A stretch of DNA of 64,000 bases from Hordeum vulgare subsp. vulgare (lineage: Eukaryota; Streptophyta; Magnoliopsida; Poales; Poaceae), in NCBI RefSeq assembly GCF_904849725.1, contig NC_058519.1, positions 25,899,267 through 25,963,266 on the forward strand, written 5' to 3'. A model generated the notes under the pieces. The model was not told the origin of the DNA. It did not search any database and saw only the letters and a list, made by a program, of their open reading frames with translations. Position numbers and translations under genes: made by a program. Below are positions 48,100-60,074 of the stretch, in pieces. Each line of letters begins with the position of its first letter. Position 1 is the stretch's first letter.

Positions 48100-48699
48100 C
48101 CTAATCGCCCTCTCCCGTACAGGAATCGGAGAGGCGGGGTTTCGGAGGCCTGCTCTCCCGTCGACCGTGTACGCGGTAAACGGGACGGAGTCGCCGGAGG
48201 CAGCAGCAGCAGCAGCAAAAGGAACGAACGCGTGAGGCAGATGCGATCTGATTCTCGTGACGGCTAGGGTAGGCGATAGCCTGCTTATAAAGGCGGCTGG
48301 GTGGAGAGACGTGGGCCGAACCCACATCCGAGTCGGTAACAACCCACGATCCGACGTCTCGGATCGTGTCGTGTCCGTTACGTATTCTCCGTTCCTGACC
48401 GGCAAAAAAAAGCGCGTAGGTATGAGCTCGGCTCATTCCCGCAACCCGCGTCGCGTCGCGTCGTGACGAGGCGTGGCATGGCGAGGCGGGCGGCGGAGGA
48501 GGAGTGCGCGAGGGCACCTTCTCTTCTCACTCTCCAATAGGATGTGGAAGAGAGACCCTTATAAAAGGGTCCAACTTCTCCTACACTAGCGGGGTGGGAC
48601 TAAACTTCCCACCACCTTGTCATGCCACCACCTACATGGGCCCTTGGAGATTTTTCTGAAATTCTCTAATGGGCCTAAAGCCCACTGCCAATTTCAACA
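48100..48699 (-). repeat. Copia LTR between pol end and gag start
   Basis: On the minus strand the LTR begins TGTTGAAATTGGCAGTGGG at 48699, right after a polypurine tract (TGGTGGGGGAT, minus strand of 48700-48711). TATA-like TTTATAAGG lies near 48560 and TTTATAAGCAGG near 48285. The inner end before the gag leader is uncertain, and no clear primer-binding site was found. Confidence 0.6.
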
Positions 48700-48711
48700 A
48701 TCCCCCACCAG

Positions 48712-49241
48712 ATCTCAAGGGCACATCGTGTTCTCTCGTTCCAATCACTGTTTTAATATACCAGCATTTCAGTGAAGACCTGTTAAGGTTGAGCTTCACC
48801 TAGAGCAAGTAGCTACACCCCTTTACAATTGAACAATGGACTATGCCTTGAATTGTCAGTTTGGCGTAAAGGAGCTTCACCACAAGTCTTACTAGTACTA
48901 GACTGCCGAAGGTGACCCCTCGGGTGGAGCATATTAGTCACACTCCTGGCCTATTCATGAGTTTACTAGAGATCACCCAAATCTCATAGACTGTGACCAG
49001 CAGTCAAGCTCATATAGGTGTGTTCCTCCAAAGATCGCTCTGTAGGACAGCATCTTGCTTACATATAAGCCTTAGAACACATTAAGACAGTAGTCATCCT
49101 ACCATACAATATCTGAGAGTATTGCATCTCCAACGGAGTGGGTTAGTAAAATTACTCTCCTCAGTTCACCACTGGCTTGTTTTCCCAGGTCCTACTTCAC
49201 GGGATCTCCGATCATATAGGTTGGGTAACTACCATGGCAAC
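48712..49241 (-). other. 3' non-coding region of the Copia element
   Basis: Lies between the pol stop region and the polypurine tract in minus orientation. No gene is seen. It is part of the same element as the pol remnant at 49242-50059. Confidence 0.5.
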
Positions 49242-50059
49242 TCATGTGGGTCTCATACCCATCTCCCTCGATGCAATATCAATCACAACACGTGATAGCC
49301 CTTTAGTAAAGGGATCTGCCAGATTCTTAGCCGTTTGGATGTAATCCAACGCTATCACTCCGGAGTTTCTCAAACGTCTGACAGACTTCAATCTCATTCT
49401 TATATGTTTGTTGGACTTCATATTGTCCTTTGAACTCTTCACTTTGACAATAACCGTCTGATTATTGCAGTTCATAAGGATAGCCGGAACCGGCTTCTCA
49501 ACCACAGGTAAGTCCATCAAAAGATCTCGAAGAAATTCTGCTTCGACACCAGATGTGTCTAATGCTGTTAATTCTGCTTCCATTGTTGATCTCGTTAAGA
49601 TCGTTTGCTTGCAAGACTTCCAGGAAACAGCACCACCCCAAGAGTAAACATATACCCAGTGGTGGCCTTCATCTCATCAGCATCAGAGATCCAATTCGCA
49701 TCACTATACCCTTCAAGTACCGATGGGAATCCCGTATAGTGAAGCCCGTGGTTGACATTACCTTTCAAGTAGCGCATAATTCTTTCAACAACACGCCAAT
49801 GAACATCGCCCGGATTTACAACAAACCGGCTAAGTTTGCTCACAGCAAACGCGATGTCAGGCCTCGTTGCGCTAGCTAGGTACATAAGCGAACCGATAAT
49901 TTGAGAGAATCTCAATTGATCTATAGCTGTGCCTTCAAACTTTCGAATAAGCACACTAGGATCATATGGTGTTTGAGAAATTTTGCACTCTGAATATCCA
50001 AAGCGACTCAAAATCTTCTCAACATAGTGGGATTGCAAATGTAATCCCACCCTCATCAT
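49242..50059 (-). pseudogene. Copia RT/RNase H C-terminal remnant, frameshifted
   Basis: The first piece (50059-49595) has the copia motifs QSHYVEKILSRFGY, QIIGSLMYLASATRPDIAFAV, HWRVVERIMRYLKG and GYSDANWISD. A frameshift near 49590 leads to the RNase H end (MEAELTALDTSGVEAEFLRDLL, DNMKSNKHIRMR, NLADPFTKGLS). It begins abruptly at 50060, where Sukkula-type LTR sequence starts. Confidence 0.88.
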
Positions 50060-50061
50060 CT

Positions 50062-52329
50062 ATGACAGCCCGATGCCGACGTCCAGGAGATTCCCCTTTT
50101 CTTTCCGTTTTCATCGTGTGTCTATTTTATTTTGTCGCATCATCATCGCATCATGCGCATCATCAGCATTGCATCGGCATCTCCGTTGCCGCCCGTTTTC
50201 AAAACTTGCATCCGTTGTTAGTTGCCGGTTCTCGTCGTTGTCCGTTCTGAGTCCGACCGCACACGCACGCGCCCGCGGCACCGTCGAAACCCTGTTTTTA
50301 AAGTGTGTTGAAAACTTTCTCTAATCGGGGAGAAACTTGGCATGCGGTCGGGATTTGTTATAGCTAGGCCGCCTGTCGAATTTCGTCGCGATCGGAGTTC
50401 GTCTGGTACCCGAACGGTCGTCGGTAGCGGCACCGTCTTCGGTCTACCGTCGGACGTGTGTCGGTGATTTAATTCGTTGCCGCGCCGCCCCTTCTCCCTC
50501 TCGTCTCCAGATATCCACTCTACACGGCCTCGTAACCGTTCCCGCGTTTGGAATCGTCCGAATCCGACCGCACGGTTGGATCCGGAACGAAATTCCGGCT
50601 AACCTAGCCCCCCCATTTGTCTATAAATAGACCTCCTCCTTAATTTTAGGCAGCCAACCCCCTCCACCTCGAAACCGCGCCGCCCACCTAACCCTAGCTC
50701 TCTCTCCCGCAGCCTCTCTCTCCCCAGCCGCCGTGGGCCCGCCGAGCCCATCCGAGGCCCGCCCGGGCCCGGATCGCGCCGCACCACCTCGCCGGCGGTC
50801 CCGTGGGCCCTGCCCGCCCCGTGTAGACCCTCCTCCGCGCCGCTGCTGCCTCGGCCCGACCTCCCTGCTACCCATGGCCCCGAGCTGCAGCGAGCCGCAG
50901 CCGCCATGTCCGCATCGCCGGCCGCCCCGGAGCCTCCCGCGTCAGATCCGGCCGGCCACCCCCGGATCCAGCCGCCCTCGCCCCGTCCCGGTCCTCCCCT
51001 GCTATGCCTCGCCGGAGGTCGCCGGTCCCGTCGTCTCCCGGCCGCCGCCAGTCCTCCTGCACGAGGAGAACGACGCCTCGCGAGCGCTCGTCTCCAGCCA
51101 CGCTTAGGTGGGCCGAGCCGGCCCAGCTTGAGCCGGCCCACCGCCTCGCCTCCCCTCTCCTCCAGCAGGCCACCTCGGCCCAGATCCCCTTCTACCGAGC
51201 CGGCCCGAGGCCACTCACGTGAGCAGTTCCCCAGCACCTTTATTTACGCCCTAGGCGTTGTTAGTTATTTTGCGCCCCAACTCGGCCCGTTAGTGTATTA
51301 GGTTATTTTCGGATTTTTATTTAAATCCAGGAAAATAGACGATTTTCAAACGACCGTATATTTTATTCCGTTAGTCGGATCGAGACGGTTTAAATATGGT
51401 TTTCGTGTAGAATTTCGCGTAGAATACGATTATCCAACTTGCATAATTGTTTGACATCGTTTAGCATGCCGGATGCCTAGAATAACGTGCTGTTTTAATA
51501 TGATACGTCCCGCATTTAATTTTCGCGCAAGTCCGGTTTGCTCGGATGCCGTAGTATAAATGCCCATGTTTTAGGAACTATTATTCCATGTATTTTTTAG
51601 AGCGATCATTTGTATTTTTGCGTGTAGGGATTTGCCGGTAATTTATTTCCCGCGTATAGGTTATTTTTCTCGCATTTATGTGCGGCATTATTTTGTGTTG
51701 CAAACCCCACATATTTTATATGTTATTTTTCTGTGCAATTAGTTTTAGCTTTTGAGCAAATTAGTTCGCGCGATATTTTGCCGTGATGCCCTTTTGTTTA
51801 ATTCGTAGGACTTATTCCGTGCTTCGTTTGAAGGAGTTGTCAACTAGAGAGTTGATCTTGGATGTTTTGTCTAGCCCTTGGTATTTTTAGTTGCAATAGA
51901 AATGCATGTTTAGGTGTGATTTGTTTGCTCTCAAGTTGCTAGAAATAGTGCTGATTTGGAGGAGCTGAAATATTTCTAAGTCTGGAATCTGTTATATTTT
52001 GTTGCTGTCTTGTCTTGATTGCATCTTGTGATCTGTAGCTCTTTTGAGGTTGGTCCAATGGAGTTAGTTGTAGCCCTTATATTTCTCTAGATTGCTGTGA
52101 ATTTTCATGCCATTTGGAGTCCTGTAGCTATAGGTTTTGCTGCTGTCAATATTGCTTCAGATCGAATACTGCACTTCCATGAAGTGTTATTTTCACTAAG
52201 TCTGAAATAGTGTGTGCGAAGCCATTTTGTGACTTCTTTCCCTAGTGATCCATGATGCCATGCTAGTAGTTGTTAGTTGTTTGTAGTAGTGTTTCTTGCC
52301 CTCTTTCGTGCCATGCCTTGCTTGAGCAT
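50062..52329 (+). mobile_element. Sukkula-like LTR fragment (5' half, diverged)
   Basis: Begins ATGACAGCCCGATGCCGACG and aligns with the first half of the Sukkula LTR, e.g. 50330-50450 with 52570-52700 and 51390-51450 with 54250-54310. A GC-rich leader with many false ORFs occupies 50640-51220. The fragment stops where the next Sukkula LTR begins, so the newer element probably landed inside it. It lacks the tRNA-like pair present in the other copies. Confidence 0.75.
50621..50630 (+). promoter_or_regulatory. TATA box of Sukkula-like LTR fragment
   Basis: CTATAAATAG at the junction between the LTR U3-like part and the GC-rich leader. The equivalent in the intact LTRs is GCTATATACAGAG (near 52981 and 60736). 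Confidence 0.5.
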
Positions 52330-53819
52330 TGTGACAGCCCGATGCCGACGTTCCAGAAGATTCCCCTTTTATTCCGTTTTTCGTCGTGTGGTTCGTTTGT
52401 CTGTCGCATTCATCTTCGCATCATGCGCATCATCAGCATTGCATCGGCGTTTCGTTGCCGCCAGTTTTCAAACTTGCATCCGTTGTTAGTTGTCGGTTCT
52501 CGTCGTTGTTCGTTCTGAGCCCGTTCACACACGCACGCGCCCGCGGCGTCGTCAAAACCCTGTTATAAAAGTGTGCGTAAAACTTTCTCTGATCGGGGTG
52601 AAACTTGGCATGCGGTCGTAATTAGTTATAGCTAGGCCGCTTGTCGAATTTCGTCGCGATCGGAGTTCTTCTGGTACCCGAACGGTCGTCCGTAGCGGCA
52701 CCGTATTCGGTTTATCGTCGGACATTTTCCAGTATTTAAAATCTCGTTGCCAGGCTGCCCGTTTTCCCTCTTATCTCCGCCTAGCCCGTCCGCACAGTGC
52801 ACCGTCCCTACACGCAACCTAGTCCGAAACCCGAACCGGGTGCTCGTGACCGTTGGGTCCGGATCAACCCGGTTTTACTGCAAATCATCATCGGTTTGTC
52901 CATTGGATTCCCTAACCTAGTTATTCTCGGCCGTCTGATTTACATCCGAGGGTCCTATTAGACTCTGGCCCAATACAATAGCTATATACAGAGACGTCCA
53001 GCCCTAATTCCTAGGGATCTTGTCCCATCACCGCGCCGCCACCCACCTTGAGTTCCTCATCCCACCAACCCACGACCAGCCACATCCACCACTCGCTCAG
53101 CGCAGCTTCGATCCCCATGTCGGACTGTAGGGGCGCGTCCAGGCGAACAAAGCACTGTGGTGCATTGTGTCCAGCGCCCGGATGCCCAACCGCCCATGCA
53201 GCCAAGCCGCCGAACCAGCAGCGCCGCCGCACTTGTGCTGGCCGCGAGACCCTGGAGGTCCGTCATGTATCTCTTCCTCCTTGCCTTCCCTTCCTTCTCC
53301 TTCTCTCCTCACCTCTCTCTATGTCGATCTGCAGGAGCCGCTGCTGGAGATGCTCGTTGCTCGCCATGGCACCGCCCCGCGTCGCCTTGTGGTTGCCACC
53401 CCGGTCTGAATCTGGATGGATTAGGTCGGCCCCGCCTCATTTCCGACGTGCCCGACAACGAGAAGAACTGGTGGATCAGCAGGTCCCCTGCCTTGCGCTC
53501 GTTCTCCTCCTCCCTCTCTCTTTCTCTCATCTCCCCCTCATCTCTGCTTCCTCTCTCTGTGTCAGGAACCGAACTGGCCGCCCGATCTCCGCGTCCGCAC
53601 CGCCCCAAGCCTCCTCGTCGCCGGGAATGGAACCCCCGGTGTCTGATCTATCGAGCCCCGCCGTTACCGCGCCTCCAGACCTCATCCCCAAGCCGATCCC
53701 ACCATGGAATTCCCTACAGCCCCGCCCTGGCAACAGAAGGCTGTGTTTTCGTTTCTTCAGTTTCGTCAGATTCGCGCAAGGTATATGTCATATAGAGTAG
53801 AACCCACGTTTTACCATGA

Positions 53820-53893
53820 AGCCTAGTTATTCCAGCTGGTTGGCTCTCCGCGCTTGCATCCTTGAGGTGCAGGGCTCGAACCCATGGCCGCAC
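53820..53893 (+). other. tRNA-like module A, Sukkula 5' LTR
   Basis: A box A-like segment starts at 53828 (TATTCCAGCTGG) and box B at 53873 (GGCTCGAACCC), 45 nt apart. TTTT follows at 53894. The T-arm pairs at 4 of 5 positions. Confidence 0.55.
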
Positions 53894-53974
53894 CTTTTCT
53901 TTTTCCCTTTTGGCCTCGGTGGGTAACTCCTGTTACATTTGTTCAATTGCTATTGCGCTGCCTTCATCATACAA

Positions 53975-54050
53975 ACATGGAGTAGGCAATCTGGTTAACC
54001 CACAGCTCTAGCAACCAGTAGGTCTCTGGTTCGAAACCCAGTCAAGCACC
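53975..54050 (+). other. tRNA-like module B, Sukkula 5' LTR
   Basis: A box A-like segment starts at 53983 (TAGGCAATCTGG) and box B GGTTCGAAACC at 54028, 45 nt apart. The T-arm stem CTGG/CCAG is perfect. There is no immediate T-run terminator. Confidence 0.55.
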
Positions 54051-56637
54051 AATATTTCGCCATGTTCTGTATTTGTTTTGCACAGCCACACACCCAAGCA
54101 CATGGGCCGAAAGCTTCCGCTCGCTGCAGCCTTTTGCATAGATTCGGCCCAGTAGTGGTTTATTTAGCACGTGTAATTTTTTCTTTAATTTCAAAAAGCA
54201 TTGTTTTACAAACGCTCGTAGTTTCTTAACCGTGCACCGGATCGGAGTGAGTTATATATGGTTTTTGACTAGAATTTTGCGTAGAGTAATATTTTCCAAC
54301 TCTCATGCATAATTAGAACTGTTTAGTGTGCTGTTTCCATCGGTTTGCATGTCGACGTGTTGAAAACGGTTTAGGTCGTAACTATTTGTCCGTAGCTCCG
54401 TTGGAGATGTGCCATATATGTAAATGGGCCAGAACGATGAGTAGAAACACGTGAACCACTGTGTTTTTATGTTTAACAAACTTAAAATGTGATTAGGACA
54501 AATTTGGACAGAATTAGAATTTAGCACGTGGGTCGTTTCGGAGATGCTATATGTCGTTTCCGGCCTCATTTAAAATGCCTAGATTGGTAGTTTAATTTGT
54601 GCTTCACCCCTTGCCATGTTTAACAACATTTAATATTGTCGTGTACCTAAACGGTATAGAACTAAATAATAAACGTGGAGTTTCGTCAATATGCAACTCG
54701 TTGCATATTGAACTTCACTTAATGTGTAGTGTTTGATTGTGTGAATTGTCATGCCGTGACTTGCATGTATTCAGCTACTCATGCATCATACGTGTTGTGC
54801 ATCGTGTGGTGAATTCCGTGTGTTGATATGTGTTTCCGTTTTGCTTCGTCTCGATAGAGTTCTGCAGCGTGCAGGATTGTGAGGACCCGTTCGACTACGT
54901 CGGTTCGTCTGCTTCACGGAGGCATTCTTCTTCCAAGGGGGATCTCAGGCAAGATGATCATTTCCCTAGATACCATTACTATCATTGCCATGCTAGTTTT
55001 ATCGCTTCTATCGATTATGTCTCGTTGCCTACCACATGTTAAATTTCAGCCTCTCAACAATGCCATGAAACCCTCAACCTGTTCAACCTAGCAAACCACT
55101 GATTGGCTATGTTACTGCTTGCATAACCCTGTGTTAGCGTTGCTAGTTGCAGGTGCAGTTGCTTCCATGTGATAACATGGGTTCCTTGTCATATCACCAT
55201 ATATATTAATGCTATTTAATTTAATGCACCTATATACTTGGTAAAAGGTGGAAGGCTCGGCCTTTTCTAGCCTTGTGTTTTGTTCCACCTTTGCCCCCCT
55301 TAGTTTCCGGCTACCGGTGCTATGTTCCATAAACGAGCGCTCCTAACATGATCGGGGTTGTTATGGGGACCCCCTTGATAATTCATTTTAGATTAAAGCT
55401 GGTCTGGCAAGGCCCAACTTTGGTACTACATTTGCCTAATAACCTAATAATAATGCATAGGGACCCGCCGGCACCCGCGGACTATTTTAATCAACCCCCG
55501 GGCCAGTGCTCCTCATGAGTGTTGGTCCCACCTGAGCGATGTCCGGCGCCCCTCTGGTCACCCGGAGGTTTAGCGATCCCGACGTCTAGCTCATCCGTCG
55601 TGTCCTGAGAACGAGGTACGCGACTCCTATCGGGATCGTCGACATGTCGGGCGGCCTTGCTGGATTAGTTTTACCTTTGACGAGATATCTTGTGCATCGG
55701 GATTCCGGTGATGCTTTGGGTAATCTCAGAGTTGAGGTTTTCCACTAGGGAATCCGACGAGGTCGCGAGCTTCGTGATTGAGGATTTCTATGCGGCTTGT
55801 GGTAATTTGTGATGGACTAGTTGGAGCACCCCTGGAGGGTTAAATCTTTTCGGAAAGCCGTGCCCGCGGTTATGTGGAAACCTGTAAGCTTTGTTTAACA
55901 CTGGTTCTAGATAACTTGAAGTCAACTTAATTAAAACTTGCCAACTGTGTGCGTAATCGTGACAGTCTCTTTCGTGAGTTCCTTCTCCGATCGAGGACAC
56001 GGTGGGGTTATGTCTGATGTAGGTAGGTGTTCAGGATCATTCATTTGATCATTCGTAGTCACGTCCGTTATGCGTAGAGCGTCCCCCTCTTATTTCTTGT
56101 ACTCGTAAGTTTAGCCACCAAATATATGCTTAGCCGCTGCTGCAACCTCACCACTTAACCATGCCTCACCCATTAAGCTTTGCTAGTCTTGATACCTTTG
56201 GAAATGAGATTGCTGAGTCCCCTATGGCTCACAGATTACTACAACACCAGTTGCAAGTACAGGTAAAGGTTACTTGAGCGAGCGCGTTGATTGCTCATTT
56301 GGAGTTGCTTCTTCTTCTTCTTCTTCTTCGTCATTGATCTAGGATGGGTTCCAGGCCGGCAGCCTGGGATAGCAAGGTTGGACGTCGTTCTTTCTTTTCT
56401 CGTTTGTTTTCGTCCGTAGTCGGACCCTGCTCTTACTCTTGATGATTATGTAATGTACTGATGTGACTCTGATGTAGCTTGTGGCGAGTGTAAGCCAACT
56501 CTGTATATATATCTCTTCTTTTCAGTACATGTACTTGTAACGATATCCATTCTTGCGACACGACGAGATGCGCTTCTATCCCTGACGAGGCCTTCGTGCC
56601 AAATTGAGGATAGGGTCGCATCTTGGGCGTGACAAGT

Positions 56638-56649
56638 TGGTATCAGAGC
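56638..56649 (+). other. Primer-binding site of Sukkula
   Basis: TGGTATCAGAGC, 3 nt after the LTR end, complementary to the 3' end of initiator tRNA-Met: the standard minus-strand primer site. Confidence 0.92.
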
Positions 56650-59600
56650 AAGGACCGACCTAGGAGCCCCCTTGATTGATCGAACTTGGCCGAGTCGAGT
56701 CTAGTGAAAAAAACTACTTTGAGTCTAGTTATATATCGGAGAGTAGGATTCTTTTTTCTCCTCTTATATGCTCTGGTGAGGAATCTCGACGTAATAATTT
56801 ACTCTACTCCTCTTCCCACTCAATTTTTTTTAGGATCACGCGGATATTTTTGGAATCTATATGATGCCGATGTGACGGAGTTCTGTCTTGGTGCCTCCTG
56901 TCTGACTTGATTTTCTTCCGGGGAGTTGAGCTCCTGGGGATTTTTGAGCACATCGTTATCATTCAGATTTCTTAGTATCTCAGAACGAAGGATGTTCGTA
57001 ATTGCTTCAATACTAGTAGTGGCGAGATAACCCCGATGTCCCCAGTACTGGTGCAGATTGTTCGGGAGTACTGCCATAGTTTGTTTCGTTGTGATCACAA
57101 GGGTCTGTTGTAGATGAAGGTCCGAGATTCTGGTCGTGTGTTGACGGATGTGATACAGGTGACGGGTTAGTATAGGAGTTGTGTGATTATTACTCCTTGT
57201 ATCCGTGTACCAGATTGCATGACCAGACATTTCGGGAATTCATAGGTGGGAATTCAAGTAGTTGCTTATAGGACAATCTTCCAACAAATGCATGATGTTA
57301 GGTTGGGGTTTGACATCTAGTGGATTCGTTTGTTCACGGTCGACTTACAGCGGTACACGTTGTGTCTTAAAGAGTCCTTGTAGCTTGCTACGACTCGGGG
57401 ACGCTTCGTATGTCGGGTGCACTACCTTGCACTTGATGGCTATTGTAAAATCGAGCCCGTGCAATCCTGTCCATGAAAATATCGGACGAAATCTTTCTCA
57501 TGAGTTTGTTCTGGCTAATTATAAGCCGCACCCCTTGTGTTGTTGGAATATGGTAATTTGAGTTGCTTCGATGTCAGATGGTGATTTCATAACCTTCCAA
57601 GAGAGGTTCTCATATTTCTATGGGAATGCTAATTAATCCTCTTGCTTAATCAGTTGTCTTATCAATTTTGTCAACCGGAGTCGCCATATCAATTCTTTTT
57701 CAACCGGTGTGTTTCTCTTCAAGTGAATTCCATCCTCTCCTATTTTGCAAGATCATTCTCTGAATTCTTTCCGGAGTTGTCTCATCTAGCGAAAGTTGTC
57801 TTTGTTTTTCCCCACCCTCCCGCCCTTTTTCTTCAGTCATTCAATTTTCATCCAAGAGTTTTCTTTTCAATGTGCTTCCGCTATCTCTTCTTTCTTTCGT
57901 AACCGGTGATTCGTTGTGAAGATTCTCAGGAGATTCGTGTCATATTTATTCATTCTTGTCATCTTTTTCGGTGAATTCAATTCAATTGTCCGTGTTCATC
58001 TTATCCTTTTCATCCTTGTTAATTCTTTCCTATGTTGGGAATCCTTATCAGCCTATGTTGTTTATTTATTCCTCTCTTTTCGATCCGGAGCGTTGAAGAT
58101 ATCCCAGTAGTTTCTTGTTATCAATTCCTTCAATTATTTCGAGGTGATACCTCATCTAGTTCTCTTCATACCGGTGCAATATCAATCTTTCTAGCAATCC
58201 TTTCTAACGGTGGTTTCTTTGAGTGGGCCCATAACCCACAGGTTCTTTCCCAGGATCTCTCCTGGGTCTTTTAATCTTTTCTCGGAGATCTTTAATTCTT
58301 TTCAACTATGACGTAAGTATGATTTTCATCAGTCATATTCCTTCTTCAAGATCAATTTGAATTAATTCTCTTATTTGGCTCAACCTTGCATCCTTCTTTA
58401 TCCCGGAGTGTCTCATTAATTTTTGGTGGTGTGTTCCTCGTCATCATTCTCAGCTTGCAAATTCGAAGGAGTGTTTCTCTCGAATCTTGGTCCATTCTCT
58501 TGTAGATTCGTCATTTCAGCTTTGTGCCATCATCTTATTTGTTCCAATCATGAGTAATCTCTTTCTTGCTATCCGGTGTTTTTCTGAGTTGTTTTCATTC
58601 TCGTTCCTCCGAAGGCCATCATTTTAGAAGATTCTTCGTTCTCAGCTTTCAGTTTTCATCCTCAAATCTTCTAAATTGTTGCCTCTTCGTTCGTCTCTCG
58701 GTTATTCCGGTGCCTTATTCAAGTTTTCTGTTAGGTGGATCATGATCTCATCATTCTCATGTATCTCGAGTCATTCATGGTTGCCTCATTCATTTCAATT
58801 CTCACCGGTGTCTCCTTCAAGACTTCTTCTAGTTTGTGCTCATGTCTCTCCTCAATCTTTTCAAGAAGAATAAGTTGTATGCTAATCCGTTGCTTGTCAT
58901 CAATTTAATTTGATGAAGGATGAGCATAACATAATTCTTATTCTTGTCCTTCCTTCTTCCAAGAGATTTTAAATTCTTCTTCCGGAGTGGCTGTTGGTAT
59001 CAATTTCTTTTCTCAAGTGTTCTTATCTTTTCTTTTCCGGAGTTCCAAGTTTTGTCAAGTATCTCTCTGTGAGGCTTCGTCTAAATTTTGGTAAGGTCAT
59101 AATCTTATTCTTTTCTACCTTCATATCGTTGCATCATTCATTTGTATACGGAGGTCCTTCATGGTGGTTCATCAAGGTTTCTATTCATTCTCAAGTGTTC
59201 TTCAAGATTCTTGGTGGAGAACCTCAAGTATCCTTTCTCTTGCATTTCTATGTGCAATTGTTCTTCCTTTATCCTTTGCGGTGGTATTATAGCATTCTTG
59301 TTAGTGTAGGAGTCTCGAAGAGATTTTATCTCAAGAATGAGATAATTAAACCCACCAATTCTATGGTCATGAGATATTTCAACCCATGATTTCTTCATTG
59401 AGCTATCTTGGTTTGGATTTCACCTAAAGCTTTTCCTATGGATTGTTGCTATCATGGTGCTTGTCTTTAATCCAAGTTCTCAATGTATCCTCTTGGTGTA
59501 AGAAGTTTTGATATCTTTGCTTTCAACTATCCTTGATTCTTTTAGTGGTTAGTTGTCACCTCATATATGTTGAGATGATCTTCATAAGCCCACTACTATC

Positions 59601-60074
59601 TTTTTCTTTTCGTTGTTGGTTTTCCAACTACTATGCCAATTCTCTGTCCGGAGGCTCTTCAACTCTATTGTGATGATAGTTTTCATTATGTTCTTCATTC
59701 TCTTCTTCCGCTTGAGCTAGTTCCTATTCTATTGTTCCGAAGGCATTGTGATGTTGCTCATTTGGGTCAATCTTGTTGTTCTATCAAGATCATGGTGTCC
59801 CTTGCTCTATTTAGTTGTTTGTTATGAATATTGTGTAATTATTCCTTCTTATCAAATTTTTTGTCCCATTTTCCTACCGAAGTGCTGCCGAAATTTCCCG
59901 TGAATTCTTGCTTCTTTCTCAGATAATTCCTCGTCTCTTTGCAACCTTCAAGGATCGTTGGTTTCACTCGTTTGTCAAAGAAGCGACTTAATTTTTACCT
60001 CTTGTTCTTTCTCATCCTCTTCCCCCTTTCATTCTTGGATCTCGGGGCGAGATCCTCTTGTAGTGTAGGAGAGT
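56650..60074 (+). other. Sukkula LARD internal domain, non-coding
   Basis: No gag, protease or pol similarity in any frame. From about 57640 the plus strand is strongly T- and C-rich with recurring TTCTTCCGGAG/TTCCGGAGT words. Short ORFs here are Phe/Ser/Leu-rich artefacts of that composition. The end (about 60052-60074, TGTAGTGTAGGAGAGT) is the probable polypurine tract before the 3' LTR. In LARDs this interior is thought to serve as packaging and template RNA. Confidence 0.8.

Larger units (their letters stand above)
52330..56634 (+). repeat. Sukkula 5' LTR
   Basis: Starts TGTGACAGCCCGATGCC and ends TTGGGCGTGACA. TATA-like TATATA lies at 52983. A GC-rich leader with false ORFs on both strands spans 53040-53770. 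Two tRNA-like modules lie at 53816-54050, and a CTT microsatellite near 56310 differs in repeat number from its partners. The exact first base (52330 or 52332) is uncertain by 2. Confidence 0.9.

Noticed and set aside
50599..51301. 212- and 131-codon ORFs on opposite strands
   Set aside because: They fall in the GC-rich leader of the diverged Sukkula-like LTR and have no conserved motif.
53048..53800. 250-codon ORF and overlapping ORFs on both strands, repeated at 60803-61336
   Set aside because: Located in the Sukkula LTR leader, open in several frames at once through composition, and altered by a 219 bp deletion in the second LTR. No conserved domain is recognised.
56676..59830. Gag or other protein in the Sukkula interior
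   Set aside because: All ORFs are short, Phe/Ser/Leu-rich and composition-driven, with no zinc knuckle or protease motif.
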